In this document: positions 1 through 6,960 of the stretch, in pieces
Layout of the letters: each line of letters starts with the position of its first letter
Position numbering within the stretch: position 1 is the stretch's first letter
Assembly (NCBI GenBank): GCA_045542415.1
Contig: JAZQKZ010000049.1
Span: 1 to 14,763 of the forward strand
Direction: 5' to 3'
Length of the DNA: 14,763 bases
Origin: UMGS1958 sp045542415
Lineage (GTDB): Bacteria > Bacillota > Clostridia > UBA1381
Program-made: the position numbers and the translations under genes
The notes under the pieces: model-generated
Seen by the model: only the letters and a program-made list of their open reading frames with translations
The model's database searches: none
Told to the model about the DNA's origin: nothing

Positions 1-51
1 GTTTAGCCTCGTTTTATTTGACTGAATCTTTTGGTAAAGCGCAGCGGGAGA

Positions 52-242
52 TTTTAAAGAGGGAGGGGCGTCCCCTCTTTAACGGCACTCTTTTGCTGAC
101 TTTTCTGCTGCTGTAGGCAGAAAAGCCAGTAGGGGTTATAGCAAAAAAAAATCAAATCATACCAAAGTCTTCAAGGGGACAAAGTCCCCTACTATGTCGT
201 ATGGTTAAGTGCTAACCAATACCCCGCTAAACCATAATTTAA
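52..242 (+). repeat. Structured intergenic repeat, left (short) copy
   Basis: This noncoding segment matches, block by block, a segment on the minus strand at 14421-14692. Shared blocks in order are TTTTAAAG-GGG (52-63), CTTTAACGGCACTCTTTTGC (77-96), CTTTTCTGC-TGCTG (100-112), TCAAGGGG (171-178), TATGTCGTAT (193-202), TAAGTGC (206-212) and TAAACCATAATT (228-239). Stem-loops visible here are AAAGAGGG/CCCTCTTT (56-63 with 73-80), CTTTTCTGC/GCAGAAAAG (100-108 with 117-125, 8-nt loop) and AGGGGAC/GTCCCCT around an AAA loop (174-190). Arms of the second and third differ in sequence from the other copy yet stay complementary. It lies 3' of the PTS IIA gene, which is read toward it. No long ORF or T-tract terminator is present. 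Whether it is an RNA gene, a miniature mobile element or another intergenic repeat is not settled by two copies. Confidence 0.7.
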
Positions 243-248
243 CTTATT

Positions 249-755
249 TTACGGAAAATTTTGTATCGAATATGTCATTGCAACTGTTTTGCCGCCCTCG
301 GCATTGCCGTATGCTACGCCGAAGGATTTAACCTTGTCAATATTGGTTATTAATACAACCGTATCGGTGCTGTAATTTTTTGAAGAAATAAACGAAATAT
401 CTGCCTCAGCTATTTTATCTCCTGCTTTTACATTCTGACCGACCCGTACCAAGGGCAAAAAGCCTTCTCCCTTTAATTCTACTGTATCAAGACCAATATG
501 CACAAGGATTTCCAGTCCGTCGGGAGTGGTAATCCCATAGGCATGTAGTGTGTCGGCAACTTGGGTAATAACTCCTGATATTGGCGAATATACCTCGTTT
601 GAAATGGGTTTTAATGCAAAGCCGTCTCCTAAAATTTTTTCGGAAAATACACCGTCATTAAGCTCTTCAAGCTTTATGATTTTTCCGTTTTGGGTGGCGA
701 GCAGCTGTGGCTCATAAGTCTTGTCTGATTTTCTTTTAAGTCCGAACAGTCCCAT
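249..755 (-). CDS. PTS glucose-type IIA component (orphan EIIA)
   Basis: This is a single-domain enzyme IIA of the glucose/sucrose family, a cytoplasmic phosphocarrier that takes phosphate from HPr and passes it to a membrane IIB/IIC permease. The 168-residue length matches free-standing Crr-type proteins. H86 in the segment LEILVHIGLDTVEL is the expected phosphorylated histidine, and H71 in ADTLHAYGI is the second conserved active-site histidine. The segment EVYSPISGVI (about 54-63) is the conserved N-terminal strand of the fold, and VGQNVKAGDKI (105-115) is the usual late loop. No IIB, IIC or HPr gene is in the window, so the partner permease must lie elsewhere and the sugar cannot be named. 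A weak AGGT ribosome site precedes the ATG. The next gene is divergent. No clear terminator follows; the structured repeat begins just downstream. Confidence 0.93.
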   Translation of the reverse strand: MGLFGLKRKSDKTYEPQLLATQNGKIIKLEELNDGVFSEKILGDGFALKPISNEVYSPISGVITQVADTLHAYGITTPDGLEILVHIGLDTVELKGEGFLPLVRVGQNVKAGDKIAEADISFISSKNYSTDTVVLITNIDKVKSFGVAYGNAEGGKTVAMTYSIQNFP

Positions 756-788
756 AAATAATACCTGCTTTCATAAGTTTCTCTAAAT

Positions 789-817
789 ATTATATGGAAA
801 AAGGGGTATTTTAAACA
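789..817 (-). promoter_or_regulatory. Candidate promoter of the PTS IIA gene
   Basis: A perfect TATAAT lies on the minus strand at 794-789, 34 nt upstream of the ATG. The hexamer 17 nt further upstream (TGTTTA, 817-812) is a poor -35. The call rests on the -10 box and its position. Confidence 0.45.
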
Positions 818-835
818 TAAATTTTAATGTTGTAC

Positions 836-864
836 TTGAAAAAAATACGGTCTTGGTGTACAAT
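836..864 (+). promoter_or_regulatory. Promoter of the methyltransferase-nudC operon
   Basis: TTGAAA (836-841) and TACAAT (859-864) are separated by exactly 17 nt. Transcription would begin near 871. That excludes a GTG at 872 as an ordinary start and favours the ATG at 905 behind AAGGA (892-896). Confidence 0.65.
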
Positions 865-904
865 ATAATATGTGAAAAAGTTTCCAATGATAAGGAATAG
901 GACT

Positions 905-2035
905 ATGGATAAAATATTTACAGAAATAATTGTGTCAAAACCGCAGAAAATAGTGTTTTCAAAACCAAAAAATAAAGGCGAAAAATATAAAAAGCTTGTC
1001 ATAACTGCAAAAAAAGCCGGATATCAGGCAGAAAAGTTTACCGATAAGCAGGCGTTTCACGAAAATATATCAGAAGAAGAGCTGTGCAGATATTGCACGA
1101 AGCTTGCCGGTGAGGTGTATTTGCAGTGTAACGCATTTTCGGGAAATACTGAATTTATTATTATGATTTCATCAAAGGGCAAGGTTACTTTTAAGAAAAA
1201 GGGCAATGCAACCGCACCTAAGATTGAAAATACTCACAACCGCAAAAAGAACTATATTATAGATGCGGCAACTGCGGCGGCTCCGCTTGTGGATATGGGA
1301 ATATTCACTTCTGAGGGTAAGGTTGTAAATTCGATGTATGACAAATACCGTCAGATTAATCGCTTTATTGAGATAATCGATGATGAGGCATCAAAAATTA
1401 AAAAAGATGAAATAAATATAATTGATTTCGGATGCGGTAAATCATATCTGACCTTTGTACTGTATTATTATTTTACGGAAATTCTTAAAAAGCGTGTCAA
1501 TATCACAGGTCTTGATTTAAAGGCAGATGTTATAAACAAATGTAATGAAGCGGCTAAAAAGTACGGCTACACCAATCTTAAATTTGAGCTTGGAGATATT
1601 AACGGATATAAAACCGATAAGGAAATCGATATGGTAATCACGCTCCATGCTTGTGACACTGCAACTGACTTTGCACTGTATAATGCAATACAGTGGGACG
1701 CGAAATATATATTTAGTGTCCCTTGTTGTCAGCATGAATTGAATTCACAGATAAAGAGTGAGGACTTTGGGATACTTACGAGATACGGAATATTAAAGGA
1801 GCGCTTTGCGGCAATTGCGACTGATGCGATAAGAGCAAATGCACTTGAAATGTGTGGATATAAAACACAGGTGCTGGAATTTATCGACATGGAGCATACG
1901 CCTAAAAATCTGCTTATCCGTGCAGTTAAAACGGGTGTGAGCGAAAAGGCTAAGGAACGTGCAAAGGGCGAAATTGAAAGGCTTATAAAAGAATTTTCGC
2001 TTGAACCGACACTTGTAAAATTATTGGGAGAATAA
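905..2035 (+). CDS. Class I SAM-dependent methyltransferase, Methyltransf_32 (METTL25/GSTCD-like)
   Basis: The C-terminal half is a Rossmann methyltransferase. With the ATG at 905 as residue 1, motif I is IIDFGCGKSYLTF (about 172-184), the acidic end of strand 2 is ITGLDLKADV (about 200-209), and MVITLHACDTATD (about 243-255) is the strand-4 region. FSVPCCQHEL (about 270-279), with its Cys-Cys-x-His, resembles the signature of the METTL25/GSTCD group. The N-terminal 160 residues are basic and have no domain I can name; they may bind the substrate. The substrate is unknown; an RNA or protein target is possible. I chose 905 over the in-frame GTG at 872 or ATG at 887 because AAGGA lies 8 nt before it and the promoter overlaps the longer version. 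nudC starts 3 nt after the stop, so the two are co-transcribed. Confidence 0.82.
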   Translation: MDKIFTEIIVSKPQKIVFSKPKNKGEKYKKLVITAKKAGYQAEKFTDKQAFHENISEEELCRYCTKLAGEVYLQCNAFSGNTEFIIMISSKGKVTFKKKGNATAPKIENTHNRKKNYIIDAATAAAPLVDMGIFTSEGKVVNSMYDKYRQINRFIEIIDDEASKIKKDEINIIDFGCGKSYLTFVLYYYFTEILKKRVNITGLDLKADVINKCNEAAKKYGYTNLKFELGDINGYKTDKEIDMVITLHACDTATDFALYNAIQWDAKYIFSVPCCQHELNSQIKSEDFGILTRYGILKERFAAIATDAIRANALEMCGYKTQVLEFIDMEHTPKNLLIRAVKTGVSEKAKERAKGEIERLIKEFSLEPTLVKLLGE

Positions 2036-2038
2036 ATT

Positions 2039-2860
2039 ATGTTTCATGAGATTTATCCGAAAAAATTCAATAATGCGTATGACCCGACGGCGGTAATATC
2101 GGATGATGATTATGTTCTGATATATGAAAAGGGCGAAACGGTTTTTAAGAATAAGGAATTTGAGTTTTTTCAATACAGGGACACGAAACGTCTTTTCGGA
2201 AATAAAAAGTTCACATATCTTTTCTCGATTGATAACGACCGCTTTTTTCTGTGTGTTGGTGCAGATGTGTCGGAATACAAGGTGAGAATGAAAAATATCA
2301 AGCTCAGATATTTTGAGCCTCAGTGGGTAGGCTTTGCGGCGGTATGCGGTGCGAGTCTTGCATTCTGGTACAGAAGAGTGCAGTATTGCGGAATATGCGG
2401 AAGAAAAATGAATCATAGTGAAAAGGAAAGGGCAATGGTGTGTCCTCAGTGCAATAATACGGTATATCCGCAGATTGCTCCGGCGGTTATTGTGGCACTT
2501 GTAAATGATGATAAAATCCTGCTCACACGCTATGCACACGGACCGTATAAGCGATATGCACTGATTGCAGGCTACACCGAAATCGGTGAAACCATAGAGG
2601 AAACGGTAATCCGTGAGGTCATGGAGGAAACGGGAATAAAGGCGAAAAATTTGCGGTATTACGGCTCTCAGCCGTGGCCGTTTTCGGGGTCGGTGCTGAT
2701 GGGATATATTGCCGAGGTTGACGGAAGTGACGAGATTAAGCTTGACCGGGATGAGCTGTGCGAGGGAATATGGATGCCCAGAGCAGAGGTAGAAGCGGAT
2801 GAGGTTCCAAAGTCGATTACCAATCAGATGATTAAGGATTTTAAATTGGGGAAGTTTTAA
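2039..2860 (+). CDS. nudC: NAD(H) pyrophosphatase / NAD-RNA decapping Nudix hydrolase NudC
   Basis: NudC hydrolyses NAD(H) to NMN(H) plus AMP and removes 5'-NAD caps from RNA. At 273 residues the protein fits the family. Four zinc-binding cysteines lie at C117, C120, C135 and C138 (CGIC and CPQC). The Nudix box GYTEIGET...REVMEETGI spans 178-200 with the catalytic glutamates of REVMEE. The family hallmark after the box reads SQPWPFSGS (210-218), close to the canonical SQPWPFPxS. Residues 1-110 form the poorly conserved N-terminal domain. The ATG follows GGGAG at 2026-2030 and lies 3 nt after the methyltransferase stop, so translation is probably coupled. The gene ends at a convergent hairpin. 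The specific name is supported by the zinc ribbon and the SQPW motif together. Confidence 0.92.
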   Translation: MFHEIYPKKFNNAYDPTAVISDDDYVLIYEKGETVFKNKEFEFFQYRDTKRLFGNKKFTYLFSIDNDRFFLCVGADVSEYKVRMKNIKLRYFEPQWVGFAAVCGASLAFWYRRVQYCGICGRKMNHSEKERAMVCPQCNNTVYPQIAPAVIVALVNDDKILLTRYAHGPYKRYALIAGYTEIGETIEETVIREVMEETGIKAKNLRYYGSQPWPFSGSVLMGYIAEVDGSDEIKLDRDELCEGIWMPRAEVEADEVPKSITNQMIKDFKLGKF

Positions 2861-2890
2861 AGGGACTGTTATTTTATGTAACAGTCCCTT
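2860..2890. terminator. Bidirectional hairpin between nudC and dinB
   Basis: A perfect 12-bp stem, AAGGGACTGTTA (2860-2871) with TAACAGTCCCTT (2879-2890), encloses a 7-nt loop. It lies between two convergent genes and begins in the nudC stop codon. Neither side has a long T-run, so termination may be moderate. Confidence 0.7.
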
Positions 2891-2946
2891 GATTATTTAA
2901 TATCATCTTGTTCAACATCAAAGCAATAGTATTTATTGCAATATTA

Positions 2947-4122
2947 TCACGAATTATTCTTAAACACATCCTTGCCAAACCTTAATGAAAGTGCATCCAT
3001 CGTTTTTGCAAGCTTGTCATCCTTGTGCTGTTTTTCTAAGGAATCGTCAAACAGACTTATCTGCTCCGTAACCTCGTTTTCCTCGATAAGATTCAAGCCT
3101 GTAACCGTAAGCATACGCACGGGACTTCGCATATTCCATGACTGCTTTAAGAGAGTCATTGCCGTCTCGCAGATATCCTTTGCGAGATATGTCGGATGCT
3201 CCGTTTTCATCTGTCTTGAAATTGTCTTGAATTTGGGGTCACGGATATGAAGCTGTACAGTACGGCATTTTAAACCGTGTTTTCGCATACGCTTGGCAAT
3301 ATCCTCCGATAATGCACGAATCTCCGCACGAAGCACTTCTTCACCCGATAAGTCCTGTGCGAAGGTTTTGCCACGTCCTACTGACTTCACCTCATCAGTA
3401 TCGTATATCGATTTCACAGGCTCATCATCAAGACCGTTGGCGTATTCATAAAGCTTTGTTCCGAGCTTGCCTATATGCGTGGCAAGTAAATCGGGATTGG
3501 CAGCTGCCAAATCTCCTATCGTACGAATGTTAAGCTTGTTTAACTGTATCAGTGTGGATTTACCGACATAAAGCAGATTTTCAACATTCATCGGAAAGAT
3601 AAACTGCCGCCAGTTTTCCTCCGAGAATACTGTGGTTGCATCAGGTTTTTTATAATCACTGCCAAGCTTTGCAAATACCTTGCAAAAGGATACTCCGGCA
3701 GAGATTGTCAGACCTGTTTCTTCTCTTACCTCACGCCTGAGTCTGTCGGCAATTGTTTTGCCGTCCCCGAATAAACGTCGGCTGCCTGTCACATCAAGCC
3801 ATGCCTCGTCGAGTCCAAAGGATTCAACAAGCTCTGTATAGCGTGTGTAAATTTCAAATACACGCTTTGAATATTCCCGATATAAATCATGGTGAGGCGG
3901 AACAATCACTAAATCGGGGCATTTAAGCTTCGCCTGATGGATTGTTTCCGCCGTTTTAACGTTGTACTTTTTTGCAAGCTCATTCTTGGCAAGGATAATT
4001 CCATGACGGTTTTCTACACTTCCTCCAACAGCCATTGGCACTTTTTTCAGCTCCGGATTCAGGGCACACTCAACCGAGGCGTAGAATCCGTTGCAGTCGC
4101 AATGTAAAATTGTGCGTGCCAT
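2947..4122 (-). CDS. dinB: Y-family translesion DNA polymerase, DinB/Pol IV type
   Basis: This error-prone polymerase bypasses damaged template bases. Metal-binding residues are D9 in ILHCDCNGFYASVE and D105/E106 in SFGLDEAWLD; F13-Y14 is the steric-gate position, with Tyr where E. coli has Phe. LLYVGKSTLIQLNKLNIRTIGDLA (183-206) is the helix-hairpin-helix of the thumb, and residues 245-345 form the little-finger domain (SVGRGKTF, VRMLTVTGLNL). QISLF at 354-358 is a sliding-clamp-binding motif, followed by about 33 residues. The 391-residue length is normal. The start is 3 nt after the stop of the NYN-alkyltransferase gene and its AAGGAG site lies inside that gene, so the two form an operon and probably respond together to DNA damage. 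I see no clear Gram-positive LexA box at the operon promoter. Confidence 0.92.
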   Translation of the reverse strand: MARTILHCDCNGFYASVECALNPELKKVPMAVGGSVENRHGIILAKNELAKKYNVKTAETIHQAKLKCPDLVIVPPHHDLYREYSKRVFEIYTRYTELVESFGLDEAWLDVTGSRRLFGDGKTIADRLRREVREETGLTISAGVSFCKVFAKLGSDYKKPDATTVFSEENWRQFIFPMNVENLLYVGKSTLIQLNKLNIRTIGDLAAANPDLLATHIGKLGTKLYEYANGLDDEPVKSIYDTDEVKSVGRGKTFAQDLSGEEVLRAEIRALSEDIAKRMRKHGLKCRTVQLHIRDPKFKTISRQMKTEHPTYLAKDICETAMTLLKQSWNMRSPVRMLTVTGLNLIEENEVTEQISLFDDSLEKQHKDDKLAKTMDALSLRFGKDVFKNNS

Positions 4123-4125
4123 AGC

Positions 4126-6465
4126 TTAATTCTCCTTGCTTTCGTTCTTCTTTGCTGAATATGATTTTTTTGCAATACTTCCGTTGCGTTGAGTCTTGCG
4201 TCGGTAGGGCTTGCGTTTGTTGTTTTTTGCTTCGTCGGGTGCGGTCGTTTTCTCACTGTCGGTATTTGAAATATCAGCGTTTTCTTCAACCTTTGCGTTC
4301 CCGGTATTATCCGCAGCACCTGTTTCATTTACAGCTTTGACGGACTTTTTCACGCTCGTCTTTTTCGGCTTTTCTTCAACCTTTGCGTTCCCGGTATTAT
4401 CTGTAGCACCTGTTTCATTTACAGCCTTGACGGACTTTTTCCTGCTCGTCTTCTTCGGCTTTTCTTCAACTGTTGCGTTCCCGGTGTTATCCGTAGCCCC
4501 CGTTTCATTTGTAGCCTTAACGGACTTTTTCCTGCTCGTCTTCTTCGGCTTTTCTTCAACTGTTGCGTTCTCGGTATTATCCGTAGCACCTGTTTCATTT
4601 ACAGCCTTAGCGGACTTTTTCCTGCTCGCCTTTTTTGGCTTGTCCTCCATGCTCTCGGCTTCGGGAATGGCCTCCCTGTCCGGTGATGCGGTTGTTTCTG
4701 CACTGTTATCCTGTACAGATTCAGACGTGCCGACCTTGTTGGCATCGGGGATATCGACCTTCTCTGCTTCACGACGTTCAACGTCAATTTTTGAAAGCTC
4801 GGCAGAAGAAATATATTCATTCATACTTTCGGGATGTGATATATTTTGCAGATAAAGCTTTCCGAAGCGTCTGAAATCAATCGGACTTGCCTCGGCTGCA
4901 AGCAATGCCTTTTTCAGTTCGGGACCGAATGCAAATCCGCCATTGTCTCCGGAAGCCGCAACTACACGGTGACAGGGGATGATAAACGGTAATTTATTCT
5001 TGTTGCAGGCACTTCCTACAGCCCTGCTGCTTCTTGGCTTTCCAATTGCCTTTGCGATATCCGAATAGGTGCGTGTTTCGCCGTAAGGAATTTCACGCAA
5101 TGCCTGCCATACGGCTTTTTGGAAATCGCTGCCCTCCATTTTTACGGGTACATCGAATTTGCTTCGCTCTCCCTTAAAAAATTCACGGATTTCCTGAACT
5201 GCACGCAGCGTTACGGAGTTGATTTTATATTTGACAAATTCCTCGGTAACATCAATGCGTGTAACAGCCTCATCATCTGCAAAAACAACAATACGTCCGA
5301 AATTTGTGATTATACCCTGAACATATGTTGTCTGCAACGGCTCTTCCGGCTCGATAACAGGCTCTTCGATGACAACCGCCGCCGACCGTCTGGCAGGCTC
5401 GCGGTGAAAACGCTGCTTCAATTGTTCAAGCTTATCCTTGTCCGGGGAAATATTAAGTAATGAAACGGCGTTTGCAGTATGCTCCATCAGTGCGGAAGAA
5501 CATTTGCGTTTCGGGACTATTTCAGTAGAATCTCCGTTGGTTCTGATGAGGTTGTTTCTTGTCATGAACTCAAGATAATACATCAGCTCAGGCAGTGATT
5601 CGGCATTTTCTTCAAACCATTCGTGCCATGCCTTAAAACGCTTTGCAGAAAAGTTAAAGTCAAGCCCGGAAATGGTTTCATACAGATTTAAAGGCGGAGC
5701 TTCAAGCGGTGTGTCGCACGGTATGATAAAAATATTATCACCGTCATGCTTTAAGCTTATATTTATTCCGTCGATAAGCAATGAAACAAAGTCGTAGTAG
5801 TCCATAGACGAAAAGACCGGTGCGGGACAGATATTTTCCGTAAATGTACGGAGCATATCGAGCGTAAATCTCTCCAATGCCATATAACGCTTGATAAGCT
5901 TATCGTCAAGCATTGCAGTGAGTACCATGCGTACAGCACTCTGATAATCATCGGTTTTTTGAAGCCTGATTCTTGAAGCAAACAGCTCAGATAAACCGAC
6001 AAGCTTATATTCGCCGCTGAAATCAACCCAGTCATCACTGAGCATGATTATGCTCTTGTTGGTGGTGATTCCGTAGGATGCAACAACAACACGCTTTCCG
6101 CAGCTTTTTAATTCTTCACATAAAAATCCGAAATCGGCATCGCCCGTTGCGACAACGACCGTATCAATATTATTTGACAATGAATATGCAATGCAATCCA
6201 CGTTCATCTTGAAATCAACAAGATTAGCCTTTCCGGAATTGGTATTAGGGTCAACGCCGCAGATATCAATGCCGGTGGATTTTAAAAACTTGTTGTACTT
6301 GATATAAGCAGGATGAGTGGTGCTTATATATGCACGCTGCAAAATTATACCGTCAACAAGCTCGCTTTCGCTGATTTTCAAGAGAGAAGCCTTGAATTCG
6401 TTGTAATTTTTCGGTGCTGTAAACTTTGAAATGTTTTCCAGATCATAAAAAATTGCAGTAGCCAT
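4126..6465 (-). CDS. NYN nuclease-like + probable LOTUS + O6-alkylguanine alkyltransferase fusion with Lys-rich repeat tail
   Basis: The 779-residue protein has four parts. Residues 1-165 are a NYN/LabA-like PIN-fold domain with acidic residues D8 (FYDLEN), D84/D90 and D109/D111 (ATGDADFGF), as in metal-dependent RNases. Residues about 170-250 resemble an OST-HTH/LOTUS RNA-binding domain; this is less certain. Residues 260-375 are not recognised. Residues 381-527 are a methylated-DNA-protein cysteine methyltransferase with TYSDIA, the arginine-finger segment SRAVGSACNKN, and IIPCHRVV with acceptor C498; it would transfer O6-alkyl groups from guanine to itself. Residues 540-779 are a low-complexity basic tail with four 30-residue repeats (609-728). 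I place the start at 6465, behind AGGAGG and a consensus promoter, because a longer frame to 6582 would run through the promoter and encode an unlikely leader. dinB follows after 3 nt. Each domain alone is known; the combination is unusual to me. Confidence 0.88.
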   Translation of the reverse strand: MATAIFYDLENISKFTAPKNYNEFKASLLKISESELVDGIILQRAYISTTHPAYIKYNKFLKSTGIDICGVDPNTNSGKANLVDFKMNVDCIAYSLSNNIDTVVVATGDADFGFLCEELKSCGKRVVVASYGITTNKSIIMLSDDWVDFSGEYKLVGLSELFASRIRLQKTDDYQSAVRMVLTAMLDDKLIKRYMALERFTLDMLRTFTENICPAPVFSSMDYYDFVSLLIDGINISLKHDGDNIFIIPCDTPLEAPPLNLYETISGLDFNFSAKRFKAWHEWFEENAESLPELMYYLEFMTRNNLIRTNGDSTEIVPKRKCSSALMEHTANAVSLLNISPDKDKLEQLKQRFHREPARRSAAVVIEEPVIEPEEPLQTTYVQGIITNFGRIVVFADDEAVTRIDVTEEFVKYKINSVTLRAVQEIREFFKGERSKFDVPVKMEGSDFQKAVWQALREIPYGETRTYSDIAKAIGKPRSSRAVGSACNKNKLPFIIPCHRVVAASGDNGGFAFGPELKKALLAAEASPIDFRRFGKLYLQNISHPESMNEYISSAELSKIDVERREAEKVDIPDANKVGTSESVQDNSAETTASPDREAIPEAESMEDKPKKASRKKSAKAVNETGATDNTENATVEEKPKKTSRKKSVKATNETGATDNTGNATVEEKPKKTSRKKSVKAVNETGATDNTGNAKVEEKPKKTSVKKSVKAVNETGAADNTGNAKVEENADISNTDSEKTTAPDEAKNNKRKPYRRKTQRNGSIAKKSYSAKKNESKEN
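4282..4641 (-). repeat. Four in-frame 90-bp tandem repeats in the alkyltransferase fusion gene
   Basis: Four contiguous 90-nt units (4552-4641, 4462-4551, 4372-4461, 4282-4371 in reading order) encode 30-residue units of the form KPKK-S-KKS-KA-NETGA-DNT-NA-VEE. The units are nearly identical in protein and DNA, with a few substitutions (for example TENATVEE in unit 1 and TGNAKVEE in units 3 and 4). The period is a multiple of three, so copy-number change would keep the frame. Confidence 0.95.
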
Positions 6466-6496
6466 TTTTTCCTCCTTTCGTTGTTTGATGTAATAT

Positions 6497-6525
6497 ATTA
6501 TACAACAAAAACGGTAAAACGTCAA
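6497..6525 (-). promoter_or_regulatory. Promoter of the NYN-alkyltransferase/dinB operon
   Basis: TTGACG (6525-6520) and TATAAT (6502-6497) are 17 nt apart on the minus strand, 32 nt before the ATG at 6465. The ribosome site AGGAGG lies 6 nt before the start codon. Confidence 0.85.
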
Positions 6526-6603
6526 CATTGAATATAGCAACTTGAGGAGATGAAGACAGACTATTAAATAGCAATTTATCACGCTGATTATATTAAAATA
6601 AAG

Positions 6604-6637
6604 AAAAAATAAAAAAATTTAAAAAAATTTCAAAAAA
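6604..6637 (+). promoter_or_regulatory. Phased A-tracts upstream of the SCIFF promoter
   Basis: Four A-tracts of 6-7 nt (6604-6609, 6611-6617, 6621-6627, 6632-6637) are set about 7.5, 10 and 10.5 nt apart, just upstream of the -35 position. Such spacing is expected to curve DNA and can act as an UP-type promoter enhancer. The effect here is inferred. Confidence 0.5.
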
Positions 6638-6640
6638 GGC

Positions 6641-6669
6641 TTTATTTTTCAAATAAAGTATGATATAAT
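6641..6669 (+). promoter_or_regulatory. Extended -10 promoter of the SCIFF peptide gene
   Basis: TGATATAAT (6661-6669) is an extended -10 element. The hexamer 17 nt upstream is TTTATT (6641-6646), a weak -35. An 8-bp inverted repeat, CTTTATTT/AAATAAAG (6640-6647 with 6651-6658), overlaps the -35 and spacer and could be an operator, though AT-rich sequence makes chance likely. Confidence 0.7.
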
Positions 6670-6710
6670 GATAAAGTAAATATGAAATTTTAGTACAGGA
6701 GGACTTTACA

Positions 6711-6854
6711 ATGAAACATGTACAGACATTAAACAAGGCTAACTTAAAGGAGACAGCAAAGCACGGCGGCTGCGGCGAGTGCCAGACATCATGCCAGTCA
6801 GCATGTAAGACATCATGTACAGTGGCTAACCAGAAGTGCGAGCACGCTGAATAA
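6711..6854 (+). CDS. scfA: SCIFF ranthipeptide precursor (six cysteines in forty-five residues)
   Basis: The 47-residue peptide begins MKHVQTLNKANLKE, the leader-like part, and carries a cysteine-rich core with CGECQTSC and ACKTSCTVANQKC. Cysteines fall at 21, 24, 28, 32, 36 and 43 (CX2CX3CX3CX3CX6C). Length, opening MKH and Cys pattern match the SCIFF family found across Clostridia. In that family a radical-SAM enzyme links a Cys sulfur to a non-alpha carbon of another residue, giving a ranthipeptide. AGGAGG (6697-6702) lies 8 nt before the ATG. The maturase gene is 258 nt downstream on the same strand. The mature product and its role, reported in some clostridia to be signalling, are not readable from sequence. 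Confidence 0.95.
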   Translation: MKHVQTLNKANLKETAKHGGCGECQTSCQSACKTSCTVANQKCEHAE

Positions 6855-6860
6855 GTTTGA

Positions 6861-6953
6861 AAAAATGCTCGTTGCATCTCACCTTTATTTGCTGCTCGGA
6901 GTATAAGCATACGCCGTTGCATCAAATAAAGGCAATCTGCTTAGAGCATTTTT
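6861..6953 (+). terminator. Long two-part stem-loop after the SCIFF gene (terminator or attenuator)
   Basis: The outer 10-bp stem AAAAATGCTC (6861-6870) pairs with GAGCATTTTT (6944-6953). A second perfect 10-bp stem, CCTTTATTTG (6882-6891) with CAAATAAAGG (6923-6932), lies inside, joined by an 11/11-nt symmetrical internal loop. The A-tract/stem/T-tract layout of the outer stem is terminator-like. Partial readthrough would give more precursor than maturase. Confidence 0.6.
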
Positions 6954-6960
6954 CCAAGGG

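Noticed and set aside
4211..4855. Plus-strand frame of 214 codons with repeated FFG-FSST units
   Set aside because: It is the exact antisense of the 90-bp coding repeats and inherits their openness.
6480..6540. LexA/SOS box at the dinB operon promoter
   Set aside because: I found no GAAC-N4-GTTC-like palindrome at the promoter; damage induction is not shown by sequence.
6466..6582. N-terminal extension of the NYN-alkyltransferase frame
   Set aside because: It runs through the TTGACG/TATAAT promoter and AGGAGG site. The start at 6465 is much better supported.
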